Counted from the first letter of the stretch, positions 50,337-59,332 are shown. The stretch: DNA of 64,000 bases from Adhaeribacter soli (GCF_008727925.1 NZ_VTWT01000002.1:62001-126000), one strand, 5' to 3'. Numbers and translations are program-made. The notes: generated from the sequence alone by a model not told the origin.

Positions 50337-50841
50337 CGCTACAGTTCAAACCTCAAATTTACATTATTTCTGCTGAAAACGGCGGCCAATTTTATGAAGG
50401 AATTCCGGGTTATTTTCCGGCGGTTTCTTTATAGAGCATCTATATTCCTGGCTAACTATATAGCATAACAGCTAACTAATTAACCCACTTACCTTTACTT
50501 TCCTGCTATGAATGAGGGAGATAAACTGACTGAAAGAATATTTCTCTTTGCAACTACGAAAAGTTCTCCGGTCATCCCGACGCCAGAGGGGATCTCATCA
50601 AAATGATAGTAGCTTCTTTTCAGACTTGGCTGCCTTATTCCGGGAAACTCTCCTATCGTCGAGTTGACTATGATCATTAGTTTCTACCTTAAAACCCGCA
50701 CTCTTCAAAAAAAGGAAAATGTTTTCTTTGTTCCATTAGTAATGGGATCTGGCTGTTTCCCCGAATTAATCCAACTATCCGCCTTGTTTTTTTAACAGAA
50801 ATATAGCGTTTTCAGTTGGCATTACACCGCTTCAGAATAGC
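50337..50841. other. Intergenic region between pyrD and ftsK
   Basis: About 505 bases. A TAAATTTG box for ftsK lies at 50354-50361. CGGTCATCCCGACGCCAGAG (around 50570) looks like part of a dispersed repeat but no second copy was found in the window. No gene or strong hairpin seen. Confidence 0.55.
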
Positions 50842-51876
50842 TTATTTTCCGGCGATGATCTTTTTGTTTATCGCGCGCACCAGACCCGGACCTTCGTACA
50901 CGAAACCGGTATAAAGCTGAATGAGGTCGGCACCGGCCTCCAGTTTTTCCAGCGCATCTTCCGGAGTCATGATGCCGCCTACACCGATAATGCGGATGCT
51001 TTCCGGCAGGTGGGCCCGCAAATAGCGGATCACTTCGGTGGCTCTTTCTTTTAAAGGTTTCCCGCTTAAACCGCCCGCTCCTATTTCCTGCAGGTCGGAT
51101 AAATGGGTTTCGAGGCCATCGCGGTTAATGGTGGTATTGGTAGCAATTATGCCGCTGAGTTTGGTATTGATGGCAATTTCTACAATGTCGTTCAGCTGGC
51201 TTTCGGTAAGGTCGGGAGCAATTTTAAGCAGTAGCGGCTTGGGTTGGCGTTTAGCATGGTTGCGCTCCTGCAATTTTGCCAGCAAATGCTGCAGCGGTTC
51301 TTTATCCTGCAATTCTCGAAGGCCGGGCGTATTCGGCGAGCTCACGTTCACTACAAAATAATCTACCACCTCATAAAGCGCGTCGAAGCATTTTTCGTAA
51401 TCGCTCAGTGCCTGCTCGTTGGGGGTATCTTTGTTCTTGCCGATGTTTCCGCCAATAATAATGCTGCTTTTACGATACTTTAGCCGGTGGGCGGCCGTTT
51501 CAGCGCCCTGGTTGTTGAAGCCCATGCGGTTAATAATGGCTTGGTCGGCAGGCAGACGGAAAAGACGCGGCTTGTCATTACCGGGTTGCGGCCGCGGAGT
51601 AACTGTTCCGATCTCGATAAAACCAAAACCGAAATGCGAAAACTCGTCAACCAGTTGGGCATTTTTATCGAAGCCTGCCGCTAGCCCTACGGGGTTCGGG
51701 AACTTCAGACCGAATACTTCGCGCTCCAGGGCAGCATGCTTTACACAAAAAATATTATCGGCAATTCTGGAGGAAAAAGGAAGGCGGAAGGCAGTCCGGA
51801 TGGCGCTGTAAGAAAGCGTATGAATCTTTTCGGGATCGATCTGGAAAAGCAGCGGACGTAAGAGCGATTTATACAC
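50842..51876 (-). CDS. pyrD: Dihydroorotate dehydrogenase, class 2 (quinone-dependent)
   Basis: 344 aa from a GTG at 51876, giving [20 protein letters not shown], the usual class 2 start. A TTG at 51882 would add two residues; no ATG is available. The N-terminal helices (about 1-40) that dock on the membrane quinone pool mark class 2. [39 protein letters not shown], the substrate loop [18 protein letters not shown] with its catalytic Ser, [13 protein letters not shown] and [20 protein letters not shown] complete the FMN barrel. It oxidises dihydroorotate to orotate at the inner membrane. Confidence 0.95.
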   Translation of the reverse strand: MYKSLLRPLLFQIDPEKIHTLSYSAIRTAFRLPFSSRIADNIFCVKHAALEREVFGLKFPNPVGLAAGFDKNAQLVDEFSHFGFGFIEIGTVTPRPQPGNDKPRLFRLPADQAIINRMGFNNQGAETAAHRLKYRKSSIIIGGNIGKNKDTPNEQALSDYEKCFDALYEVVDYFVVNVSSPNTPGLRELQDKEPLQHLLAKLQERNHAKRQPKPLLLKIAPDLTESQLNDIVEIAINTKLSGIIATNTTINRDGLETHLSDLQEIGAGGLSGKPLKERATEVIRYLRAHLPESIRIIGVGGIMTPEDALEKLEAGADLIQLYTGFVYEGPGLVRAINKKIIAGK

Positions 51877-51913
51877 AGGCAAGAATTTGTGAGAGGCTTA
51901 TTTTACTTGCATA

Positions 51914-51945
51914 CAAATATATAATAATATTACAGGAATAAGCAA
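51914..51945 (-). promoter_or_regulatory. Promoter of pyrD
   Basis: -33 TTG (51943-51945), 21-nt spacer, -7 box TATATTTG (51914-51921) on the minus strand; leader about 30 nt. Confidence 0.55.
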
Positions 51946-52160
51946 GAAAATCAACCGGCTTCCATATCCGGCAGGTTCTTGCCGGATATGGAATAAGCAA
52001 AATTAAACCGGCGCAAAGCTGTTAAGGCTTCCTTCCTTTTGCTGCCCTTTTTCAAGTTTAAAGGTACTGTTTTCCGAGGAAAATGGATTTCAAGAACATA
52101 AATTAAATTTCACAGGCAGCGTTAGCCCGTTAAATATTGTCTTGTTAAAAAGACAAGGAT

Positions 52161-52268
52161 ATGTTTAGATGGACGATAAGAATTATACAGGCAGGCTTCG
52201 TTTTACTTACCCTGCTCTTGCTTACCCGGTTCGATAAAGGGCATCGTTATCATAAGAATCGGTTTTGA
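52161..52268 (+). CDS. Possible small membrane protein
   Basis: 35 aa: FRWTIRIIQAGFVLLTLLLL forms a hydrophobic helix followed by a basic tail (TRFDKGHRYHKNRF). AAGGA precedes the ATG but almost touches it. Coding status rests only on the amphipathic layout, so this is tentative. Confidence 0.2.
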   Translation: MFRWTIRIIQAGFVLLTLLLLTRFDKGHRYHKNRF

Positions 52269-52506
52269 ATTTCAGCTAATTGGTTAAGAAAATGGTTTAG
52301 GGAAGTACTGGGTTAAGAATAATGGAAGCCTGGTTATAAAAACCCGTGACAGACTGGTAACATCTTCTTATCTTAGCTGCAGGCTTTGCGGTTGCTTTTA
52401 AAGCGGTTATGAGTTTAAGGTTGAACCTTCGCAAATTAAGCTTATAACTGGAGTAGCGTTTTAAATCATTTGCGAGTCAAATTGAAACAAACACATCTTT
52501 TTTCAA

Positions 52507-53640
52507 ATGAAGCAGGTTCCTGGTTTTATAAATTTGTTTTTAGTTGTTTCCTTTTTTTTAATCTTAAATGCTTGTAACGGCAAATCGAAATCAGACCAAC
52601 CCCATGAAGGCAAACGAGTTGAGGAAAAGAAAAAGAATTATAAACCGAAGCAGAAAGAAGTTCCTGCACAGCCGCCTCTCCCGGTAGTACATCCAAAACT
52701 GCAAGATCTCAGGTTATTTGTTATCAGGATGCATGAAATAAAACCCAAATGGAGCACCGGTTTTATTTCGCTGTCAGATATTTATCATCCCGATACTGCT
52801 GCTATGCCGGATCTAACGGAAAAGGAATTTGAGGATATCCAATATCTTAAACTAACCGGTAAAAACCGGAAAGCCTTTCTTGCCGGAACAAAAATATCGG
52901 AAACGGATACCGTATTCCTCTATGATTATGCTATCGATGTTCTCGCCACATTTCCTGTAAAAAGCCTGGGAGTAATGGCAACCCCCAGCGTTTATAGATC
53001 CAAAGAAGACTGGCCATTCCCCCAGGACGATTTTATGATCGGATTTGAGATAAAACCAAACCATTTAAAAAAGTTTGGGGAATATTCAGACCATACCCTG
53101 GTATTTATAGGTAAAGAAAATCATTTTATTAAAGGGCAGCTAAAACCAATTAAATGGGAAAAAATAGCTGTAAAGGATTTTCCTTCTACCTCAACAGATG
53201 CGGCGACCTATTCTAAGGTAAATACTACTCTCCGGGAATTCACATTTCCTAAAAGCTTTTCAATTCTTAAGAATAAAGAAGTCCAAGTAAACACTTATAA
53301 GTACGAAACCAACGGCTACCGGTATTTCATTAAAAGTTTTTTCATAAAGCGGGAAGGGTATGACGAAATTCTTGCCCGGAGATTACTCATTTATAAATCC
53401 GATCCGCAGGAACTGGTTTGTGATAATTCCTTTGTTTTAAGCGATGGCTTATCACCCACTCCGCTGAATTACGTTGAGCGTAAGGATGACCAGGCAGCCT
53501 ATCAATGGACGGGAAATCTCTTCAGAAACAAGCCTCCCGTAATTTTTGAATTTGAATACGCTTCTTTCGGTTGTCCTGGAATTACGTTTTTAAGCAAATC
53601 TGAAGGTGAAATCTATATAAATTGCGATAACCGCCATTAA
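52507..53640 (+). CDS. Hypothetical lipoprotein
   Basis: 377 aa. Signal sequence with lipobox LNAC (Cys23), then a Lys/Glu-rich and Pro-rich spacer (about 24-62) reaching PLPVVHPKLQDLRLFVIRMH. The globular part includes WSTGFISLSDIYHPDTAAMP, LFLYDYAIDVL-like segments, FMIGFEIKPNHLKKFGEYS and SFGCPGITFLSKSEGEIYIN near the C-terminus. No family recognised. It is likely at the periplasmic face of the outer or inner membrane. More AT-rich than pyrD and xerD beside it. Convergent with xerD, with only 11 nt between the stop codons. Confidence 0.8.
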   Translation: MKQVPGFINLFLVVSFFLILNACNGKSKSDQPHEGKRVEEKKKNYKPKQKEVPAQPPLPVVHPKLQDLRLFVIRMHEIKPKWSTGFISLSDIYHPDTAAMPDLTEKEFEDIQYLKLTGKNRKAFLAGTKISETDTVFLYDYAIDVLATFPVKSLGVMATPSVYRSKEDWPFPQDDFMIGFEIKPNHLKKFGEYSDHTLVFIGKENHFIKGQLKPIKWEKIAVKDFPSTSTDAATYSKVNTTLREFTFPKSFSILKNKEVQVNTYKYETNGYRYFIKSFFIKREGYDEILARRLLIYKSDPQELVCDNSFVLSDGLSPTPLNYVERKDDQAAYQWTGNLFRNKPPVIFEFEYASFGCPGITFLSKSEGEIYINCDNRH

Positions 53641-53651
53641 CCTATTCCTCT

Positions 53652-54551
53652 CTAACTCCTCGGATGAAAATCGGTAATGATCTGCTTTAAATAATCCCGG
53701 TCCAGGTGCGTGTAAATTTCGGTAGTGGTGATGCTTTCGTGGCCCAACATCTCCTGAACGGCCCGCAAATCCGCGCCGCCTTCTATTAAATGCGTGGCAA
53801 ACGAATGCCGGAACGTATGCGGACTGATCTGCTTGTTCAACCCGATCTTCTGGGCCAGTTCCTTTATAATGAGAAAAATCATAACCCGCGTTAATTTGGC
53901 TCCCCGCCGGTTCAGAAAAAGATAATCCTCCTGCCCGGGCTTAATTTTCAGGTCTTTGCGAAAATGCTCGAGGTAGATCTGAATAAATTTAAGCGCATCG
54001 CGGCCAACCGGCACCAACCGTTCTTTATTGCCTTTCCCTACCACTTTCAGGAAACCCAGATCCGGGTAAAAATTACTCAGCTTCAAATCTACCAGTTCCG
54101 AAACCCGCAGACCCGAACTGTACAGCGTTTCGAGCATGGCCTTGTTGCGCGCACCTTCCGCCTTCGAAACATCGATGGCGTTCAGCAATTCCTCAATTTC
54201 ATGAAAGTTCAGCGTATCGGGCAGTTTGCGGCGTAGCTTCGGGGCTTCAATGGTTTCGGTCGGGTCGGCGGTTACAATGTTTTCCATGATCAGGAATTTG
54301 TAAAACGCCCGGATGCCGGAAAGAATCCGCGCCTGGCTCGTAGCCGACATGCCCAGTTCGTTCACCCACTGCAGAAAACCCTGCAAATGCGCTGGCATAA
54401 CCGCTGCCGGATCAACTTTCTGCCCAGTAGCATCCAGGAACTGGCGCAACTTGCCTAAATCGTTCAGGTAAGCTTCCACCGAATTACCGCTCAGCGATTT
54501 TTCCAACTGCAAATAACTCTCAAACTGTTGCTGGTAGATCGGCCAATTCAT
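53652..54551 (-). CDS. xerD: Tyrosine recombinase XerD
   Basis: 299 aa, typical length. The N-terminal SAM-like DNA-binding domain (about 1-95) includes QQFESYLQLEKSLSGNSVEA. The catalytic domain holds Arg149 (SSGLRVSELVDLK), Lys173 (VGKGNKERLVPV), His245 and Arg248 (HTFRHSFATHLIEGG), His271 (MLGHESITTTEIYTHLD) and the nucleophile Tyr280. With XerC it resolves chromosome dimers at dif when stimulated by FtsK; ftsK is 3.3 kb away. Assignment as XerD rather than another Xer relies on overall similarity. Its start is 7 nt from a 93-bp inverted repeat (54559-54651) in the divergent region shared with aroQ. Confidence 0.95.
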   Translation of the reverse strand: MNWPIYQQQFESYLQLEKSLSGNSVEAYLNDLGKLRQFLDATGQKVDPAAVMPAHLQGFLQWVNELGMSATSQARILSGIRAFYKFLIMENIVTADPTETIEAPKLRRKLPDTLNFHEIEELLNAIDVSKAEGARNKAMLETLYSSGLRVSELVDLKLSNFYPDLGFLKVVGKGNKERLVPVGRDALKFIQIYLEHFRKDLKIKPGQEDYLFLNRRGAKLTRVMIFLIIKELAQKIGLNKQISPHTFRHSFATHLIEGGADLRAVQEMLGHESITTTEIYTHLDRDYLKQIITDFHPRS

Positions 54552-54558
54552 CTTCTTT

Positions 54559-54651
54559 AGACATAAGTATCAAGACACAAGTAGCAAGACTAAACTTAAA
54601 AAAATAGTAAAAGGAAAAAGTCCTGATACTTGTGTCTTGATACTTATGTCT
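54559..54651. repeat. Inverted repeat in the xerD-aroQ divergent region
   Basis: The 33-nt arms (54559-54591 and 54619-54651) carry ATAAGTATCAAGACACAAGT or its complement and match at 31 of 33. The loop is 27 nt. They could form one hairpin over both promoters. Confidence 0.92.
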
Positions 54652-54656
54652 ATAAT

Positions 54657-54687
54657 TCTGCAAAGATACTGAAATCCCGTACCTTTG
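54657..54687 (+). promoter_or_regulatory. Promoter of aroQ
   Basis: TCTG (one base from TTTG) at 54657-54660, exactly 19 nt, then TACCTTTG (54680-54687). Leader about 33 nt. Confidence 0.55.
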
Positions 54688-54725
54688 TTTTCAGAAAAAA
54701 CGCTACCCATTCTGCCCGAAAAACC

Positions 54726-55181
54726 ATGAAGATCAGCATTATTAACGGACCAAACCTGAATTTACTGGGTCGCCGCGAAACGCAGCACTACGGCAAACGT
54801 TCTTTTGAAGATTATTTAAAGGAACTGCAGGAAGATTTTCCGGAACTGGAGCTGGAGTATTTCCAAAGCAACCACGAAGGCGAATTAATTGACAAACTGC
54901 ACGAAGTGGGCTTTCATGGCTATAAAGGCATTGTGCTGAACGCCGGTGGCTATACGCATACTTCTGTAGCCCTTGCCGATGCTGTTGCTGCCATCGAAAC
55001 TCCGGTGGTGGAAGTGCACATCTCCAATATTTACGCCCGCGAAAGTTTCCGGCACACGAGTTTGCTCGCGCCAAAATGCGCCGGTTCTATCTCAGGCTTT
55101 GGTCTGGAAAGTTACCGGCTGGCGCTGCATCATTTTTTCCGGCTGAAACCCCGGAAGTTAGGCTTTGGTGCGCATAAATAA
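54726..55181 (+). CDS. aroQ: 3-dehydroquinate dehydratase, type II
   Basis: 151 aa from the ATG at 54726; the earlier in-frame ATG lies in the inverted repeat. The family start KISIINGPNLNLLGRRETQH contains the catalytic region (Arg17/Tyr22 in RRETQHYG). FQSNHEGELIDKLHEV, IVLNAGGYTHTSVALADAV (Asn73) and VVEVHISNIYARESFRHTSL (His98) complete the active site. It forms a dodecamer of flavodoxin-like subunits and converts 3-dehydroquinate to 3-dehydroshikimate. Other shikimate genes are not adjacent. Divergent from xerD, with a well-placed promoter. Confidence 0.96.
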   Translation: MKISIINGPNLNLLGRRETQHYGKRSFEDYLKELQEDFPELELEYFQSNHEGELIDKLHEVGFHGYKGIVLNAGGYTHTSVALADAVAAIETPVVEVHISNIYARESFRHTSLLAPKCAGSISGFGLESYRLALHHFFRLKPRKLGFGAHK

Positions 55182-55327
55182 ACAGCCACTTTCTTCGTTC
55201 TCTCGTAGGCAATTATTTATTTCCCGAAAAGCCTGACTACTACCGCTTATAAAACGGTAAGCTTTTTGAGATAAATCCTGCTGAAAGAAAACCTTGCTTC
55301 CAAACTCACCCATTACCCGCCACCCCT

Positions 55328-56392
55328 ATGCTGCTCAATTTCTATCCTGGTCCGTCAAAAGTTTACCCGGAGGTGCGCCAGTACCTGGCCGATGCCTACG
55401 ACAGTAGCGTAATTACGCTGCCGCACCGTTCCGAAACCTTTATGCAGCTTATGCGCGCCACGGTGGCCAACCTGAAAAAGAAACTCAACATTCCGCAGGA
55501 CTATTACATTTTCCTGGCTTCTTCGGCCACCGAATGCTGGGAGATTATTGCGCAAAGCCTTACCTATTCCCATAGTTTTCACCTGTATAATGGCGCCTTC
55601 GGGGAGAAATGGTACCAGTACGCGCATAAGATCTGCCCGGAAGCACAGGGGCAGGAATTCGATCCGGAAGAACCGCTCGATGTTGCTAACCTGGAAATTC
55701 CGGAAAGCGCCGAAGTGGTGTGCATTACCCAGAACGAAACTTCCAACGGCACCCAGCTCAATGCTAATACCATCCTGAACCTGTTCAACAAGTGCAAAGA
55801 CCAGTTGCTGGCCGTAGATGCTACTTCAAGCATGGCCGGACTGAATCTGAAATACATTAAAGCCGACATCTGGTTTGCCAGCGTGCAGAAATGCTTTGGT
55901 TTGCCACCGGGCATGGCCGTAATGGTTTGTTCGCCTCGCGCCCTGTACCGGGCTAAAAAGATCGACGAGAAAAACCACTACAATAGTTTGGTTCTTCTCT
56001 ACGAGAAAATGCTGAATTACCAGACATCCTACACGCCCAACACCCTGAATATCTATTTAATGTACCGGGTGCTGGAGCAGCGCGATGTCATTAAAAATAT
56101 TGACCAGCATCTGGTGCAGCGCGCCCAGCATCTGTACGAATTCTTCGAGCCCTTCACCCAGTTCCGGCCTTTAATTACGAACCCGGAAGTCCGCTCCAAC
56201 ACCGTAATTGCCCTTCAGGGACCGGATAAACTGGTTGAAGAAATAAAGAAGCATGCGTTGGCAAACAACATTCAGCTCGGCAACGGTTACGGCAAATGGG
56301 CGCGCACTACGTTCCGCATCGCTAACTTTCCCGCCATTTCCGATACCGATTTCGATGCTTTAAAAGATTTTTTCGTAAAGCATTATAATTAA
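55328..56392 (+). CDS. Class V aminotransferase, phosphoserine aminotransferase-like
   Basis: 354 aa. The N-terminus MLLNFYPGPSKVYPEVRQYL is shared with SerC-type and alanine-glyoxylate aminotransferases. Asp164 in LLAVDATSSMAG binds the pyridine nitrogen of PLP, and Lys188 in WFASVQKCFGLPPGMAVMVC is the Schiff-base lysine. SSATECWEIIAQSLTYSHSF is the phosphate-binding side. NYQTSYTPNTLNIYLMYRVL is the usual helix after the active site. It differs from canonical SerC in lacking the HxxR substrate-phosphate set in a form I can identify, so the amino acceptor is uncertain. No close neighbours of the serine pathway. Confidence 0.88.
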   Translation: MLLNFYPGPSKVYPEVRQYLADAYDSSVITLPHRSETFMQLMRATVANLKKKLNIPQDYYIFLASSATECWEIIAQSLTYSHSFHLYNGAFGEKWYQYAHKICPEAQGQEFDPEEPLDVANLEIPESAEVVCITQNETSNGTQLNANTILNLFNKCKDQLLAVDATSSMAGLNLKYIKADIWFASVQKCFGLPPGMAVMVCSPRALYRAKKIDEKNHYNSLVLLYEKMLNYQTSYTPNTLNIYLMYRVLEQRDVIKNIDQHLVQRAQHLYEFFEPFTQFRPLITNPEVRSNTVIALQGPDKLVEEIKKHALANNIQLGNGYGKWARTTFRIANFPAISDTDFDALKDFFVKHYN

Positions 56393-56416
56393 TAAGGAAG
56401 TCTCATTAAAAGTAAA

Positions 56417-56646
56417 CTCCCACTTTGGAGGCGGGGCTATTTCATTCTCAAGAATGCTGGTCTAAGTTTTTAACTTAGACCAATTTATAATCTGAAGTTT
56501 TCAACTTCAGTGAGGCGACAGCATCAAAAAGGGCTACTGTAGTTTTTTTGAAAGAGCCCCGACCTTTAACGGAAGTGCTTTGGCCTGTGAGACACAGGCC
56601 AAGGAGAATTTATATTAGCATGAAACCATCCCCTTCCAAAGGGGGA
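56417..56646. repeat. Inverted-repeat element with three internal hairpins
   Basis: Ends CTCCCACTTTGGAGGCGGGG (left) and CCCCTTCCAAAGGGGGA (right) form imperfect terminal inverted repeats. Inside are hairpins GGTCTAAGTTT/TTAACTTAGACC (56459-56481), CTGAAGTTT/TCAACTTCAG (56492-56510) and TTGGCCTGTG/CACAGGCCAA (56580-56602). Related ends occur at 1736 and 62870. Confidence 0.78.
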
Positions 56647-56687
56647 CAGAAAAATTAAACCTGCTCTAAAACACCCACAAACAAGCT

Positions 56688-57290
56688 ATGGAAAACTTAA
56701 ACAACCTATTCAGCTTAAAAGCAATCACCTCCGTTAGCCTGATTCTTTTTGCCGTGATTGATATTCTGGGCTCCATTCCCGTTATCATTACCTTACGGCA
56801 GCGCGAGGGCGTCATTCATTCCGAAAAAGCCACCATCGTAGCCGGCCTTATCATGATCGTGTTCCTGTTCGTAGGCGAATCGATTTTGTCGCTTTTCGGC
56901 ATCGATTTTCAGAGCTTTGCCTTGGCCGGCGCCATCATCATTTTCCTGATCGGGATGGAAATGGTGCTGGGAATTCACCTGTTTCAGTCGAACCCCGACG
57001 CTAAAACCGGCTCCATTGTCCCGCTGGCCTTCCCCTTAATTACCGGTGCCGGTACCATGACTACCCTACTTTCTTTACGGGCTGCTTATTCCCTGCCCAA
57101 CATTCTGGTCGGCATTGTGCTCAACCTGATCCTGGTTTATATCGTGCTCAAATCTTCGGGCTGGCTCGAACAAAAATTAGGCGAAGGCGGCACGGAAGTA
57201 TTGCGAAAAGTCTTCGGGGTAATTCTGCTGGCCATTGCCATAAAGCTTTTCAAAACCAACATCACCCTCGAACACCTGATCGGGAAGTAA
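56688..57290 (+). CDS. MarC family integral membrane protein
   Basis: 200 aa with six predicted membrane helices (about 15-35, 47-67, 74-92, 113-133, 140-160, 178-197). Family features: FAVIDILGSIPVIITL in helix 1, IGMEMVLGIHLFQSNPDA between helices 3 and 4, and VPLAFPLITGAGTMTTLLSL in helix 4. Inner-membrane protein of the MarC/UPF0056 group; the family function is not established, and the old link to multiple antibiotic resistance has not held. Single gene, own terminator at 57312-57346. Confidence 0.93.
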   Translation: MENLNNLFSLKAITSVSLILFAVIDILGSIPVIITLRQREGVIHSEKATIVAGLIMIVFLFVGESILSLFGIDFQSFALAGAIIIFLIGMEMVLGIHLFQSNPDAKTGSIVPLAFPLITGAGTMTTLLSLRAAYSLPNILVGIVLNLILVYIVLKSSGWLEQKLGEGGTEVLRKVFGVILLAIAIKLFKTNITLEHLIGK

Positions 57291-57750
57291 ACGAAAAATG
57301 AAACAGCCTACAGGCCCTTTCCTACTACAGAAAAGGGCCTTTTTTATTAATTCAGGGATGCCGGAATTCCTTTGAAGACCTCAATTCTGCGGACATTTTC
57401 ATAATGCAAGATGAAAGCTCAAAGCTTAACTCCTGATCTTACTCACCGATCAAAATTCATTGCCGTCTGCTTTAGCTGACGTATAGCAGACTGTTTGCCC
57501 GAAAATGCCAGGCCTCCTCGTCTCTATATGGCGAAAGAAGTTTTCAGAAAGCCTGAACCCGGAATTGGATGAGAATTCAGAAGAAGTAAACCAAAATCCT
57601 GAAAAAGAGTAAACCAAGAACCCGGTAAAAACCGGGAATGCCATCCGGCAAACCACAACCAACCTTTAAACCTTGCGTTTTAGCAAAAAACCGGCGGAAC
57701 AAGCGTTTGCCGGTTCCCGAAAAAAAATTCAAAACAGGATTAAGATTTAA
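57291..57750. other. Intergenic region with a shared repeat
   Basis: Contains the MarC gene terminator (57312-57346), TTCATTGCCGTCTGCTTTAG (about 57447), repeated near 14370, and hairpins GTCTGCT...AGCAGAC (57465-57490) and CCCGGTAAAAACCGGG (near 57620). A 35-codon frame at 57505-57612 is not called. Confidence 0.55.
57312..57346 (+). terminator. Terminator of the MarC gene
   Basis: AGGCCCTTT/AAAGGGCCT stem (9 bp plus), loop about 11 nt, T-run to 57346. Confidence 0.85.
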
Positions 57751-58491
57751 ATGATAAGTGAAGAAGAATTAGCAACCGAAGCCCACGGATTCTTCGGCAA
57801 CGCTTTGCACTTACTGTCGCAAAGCGGCATTCCGTTTTTAGTGGGCGGCGGCTTGGCCTTGCGCCAGTATACCGGCATCATGCGCGACCTCAAAGACCTC
57901 GATCTTTTCTGCAAAGCCGGCGATTACCCCCGTATTTTAAAGTTTTTTTCCGACCAGGGTTTCCTGACCGAACTCACCGATGTGCGCTGGCTGGCCAAAG
58001 TCTTTAAAGACGAATACTACATCGATATTATTTTCAATACGGTAAACAACATTTGCTACGTAGACGACAGCTGGTTCCAGTTTGCCACCGAAGGCGAAGC
58101 CTATGGCGTACCCGTAAAATTCATTCCGGCGGAAGAACTGCTCTGGTGCAAAATCTACGTGCAGAACCGCGAACGCTACGACGGCGCCGACGTGAACCAC
58201 ATCATTGTTAAATACGGCAAGCAACTCGACTGGAACCGCATCTGGATGCGCCTGGAACAGCACTGGCACCTGCTGCTGGCCCAGATCCTTATTTTTCAGT
58301 TCGTGTACCCTACCGAGCGCGACATTGTTCCCCGCTGGCTATTCGATGTGTTAATAGAAAGAGCCAAAGGCCAGTTCGATATGCCGCTGCCGGTAGAGCG
58401 CGTGTGCCTTGGTCCCATCATCGACCAGACCCAGTACCGGACCGACATTCTGGATTCGGACTTTAAAGTGATTACCATTAAAACCATTTAA
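57751..58491 (+). CDS. Nucleotidyltransferase-fold protein (MNT/AbiEii-like)
   Basis: 246 aa. The N-terminal domain has the minimal nucleotidyltransferase pattern: FLVGGGLALRQYTGIMRDLK (Gly-rich turn), then LKDLDLFCKAGDYPRILKFF with the DLD metal pair (about residues 48-50), and a third acidic strand in YYIDIIFNTVNNI. PVKFIPAEELLWCKIYVQNR and YDGADVNHIIVKYGKQLDWN form the helical C-terminal part typical of DUF6036/AbiEii-type proteins. Target of nucleotidyl transfer unknown. Only 5 nt before the metallophosphoesterase gene, so the two are almost surely one operon and probably act on the same chemistry. Confidence 0.85.
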   Translation: MISEEELATEAHGFFGNALHLLSQSGIPFLVGGGLALRQYTGIMRDLKDLDLFCKAGDYPRILKFFSDQGFLTELTDVRWLAKVFKDEYYIDIIFNTVNNICYVDDSWFQFATEGEAYGVPVKFIPAEELLWCKIYVQNRERYDGADVNHIIVKYGKQLDWNRIWMRLEQHWHLLLAQILIFQFVYPTERDIVPRWLFDVLIERAKGQFDMPLPVERVCLGPIIDQTQYRTDILDSDFKVITIKTI

Positions 58492-58496
58492 GCTTC

Positions 58497-59285
58497 ATGG
58501 AAGAAAATCTGAAAGCTAATATTCGCATTGCCTGTGTCGGCGATATTCACGTGCAGGAAACCGATCAGGGAAAGTGGCATCAATTTTTTAAAGAAGCCTC
58601 ATCGGCAGCAGATATTCTGATGCTTTGCGGCGATCTTACCGATACCGGTCACCTGGTAGAAGCTGAAATTCTGGCCGAAGAACTGAAAGGCTGCAGCATA
58701 CCGGTGGTAGCGGTTTTGGGAAACCACGATTATGAACGCGGCGAACAGCGGCAGATCAAAAAGATCCTGGAACACGCCAAGGTACATGTTTTAGACGGGG
58801 AATCGGTCGTGATCGAAAACATTGGCTTTGCCGGCGTTAAAGGTTTCGGCGGCGGTTTCGACCGGTATATGCTTTCGATGTTCGGCGAAAAAATGTTCAA
58901 GAATTTTGTAGAGGAAGCCGTAGACGAGTCGCTGAAACTGGACCGGGCCTTGTCGCATTTAGAAAGTAATTACGGCGATATTCCCAAAATTGTGGTACTG
59001 CATTACGCACCCATAAAAGCCACCATCGCAGGCGAACCCCTGGAGATATTTCCGTTCATGGGCTCCTCGCGCCTGGTAGAACCCATCAACCGCCGGCAGG
59101 TAGTAGCTGCTTTCCACGGCCACGCCCACGCAGGAACCCTGGAAGGGCAAACATCCGCCGGGGTAAAGGTTTTTAACGTCGCCAAACCCATTCTGCACCG
59201 CGCCGGTTTACCGGGCTATTACATTTTCGAGATCAGCAACAACAATATGCAGGAAAACAACCTGCAGGAAACAAACCAAGCCTAA
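58497..59285 (+). CDS. Calcineurin-like metallophosphoesterase
   Basis: 262 aa. The dimetal motifs are complete: ACVGDIHVQETD (Asp-X-His), ILMLCGDLTDTGHL (GD-L-D), VAVLGNHDYE (GNHD), IVVLHYAPIKAT (single His) and VVAAFHGHAHAG (GHxH). About residues 95-160 form an insert with GFAGVKGFGGGFDRYMLSMF. The C-terminus is Asn/Gln-rich (NNNMQENNLQETNQ), looking like low-complexity drift. Hydrolyses phosphomono- or diesters, possibly cyclic nucleotides; no signal peptide, so cytoplasmic. Translationally close to the nucleotidyltransferase gene, suggesting opposing add/remove activities. This is inference. Confidence 0.92.
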   Translation: MEENLKANIRIACVGDIHVQETDQGKWHQFFKEASSAADILMLCGDLTDTGHLVEAEILAEELKGCSIPVVAVLGNHDYERGEQRQIKKILEHAKVHVLDGESVVIENIGFAGVKGFGGGFDRYMLSMFGEKMFKNFVEEAVDESLKLDRALSHLESNYGDIPKIVVLHYAPIKATIAGEPLEIFPFMGSSRLVEPINRRQVVAAFHGHAHAGTLEGQTSAGVKVFNVAKPILHRAGLPGYYIFEISNNNMQENNLQETNQA

Positions 59286-59287
59286 AC

Positions 59288-59317
59288 AAAAAGCCTCGAA
59301 ACTGCGGGGCTTTTTTA
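59288..59317 (+). terminator. Terminator of the nucleotidyltransferase-phosphoesterase operon
   Basis: AAAAGCCTCG/CGGGGCTTTT-type stem with one G-U pair, T-run 59311-59316. Confidence 0.85.
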
Positions 59318-59332
59318 TTTTGCCGGTAAACA

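Larger units (their letters stand above)
51877..52506. other. Intergenic region between divergent pyrD and a lipoprotein gene
   Basis: About 630 bases. It carries the pyrD promoter (51914-51945), a CCGGCAGGTTCTTGCCGG-type hairpin near 51968, and a possible 35-codon small gene (52161-52268). The rest is AT-rich with no structure I can support. Confidence 0.55.

Noticed and set aside
53652-54551. Integrase of a mobile element
   Set aside because: Length, motif spacing and chromosomal housekeeping neighbours fit XerD; no attachment sites or cargo genes are nearby.
57505-57612. Possible 35-codon gene with an acidic tail
   Set aside because: Composition is plausible, but there is no ribosome-binding site, no promoter box and no recognisable feature.
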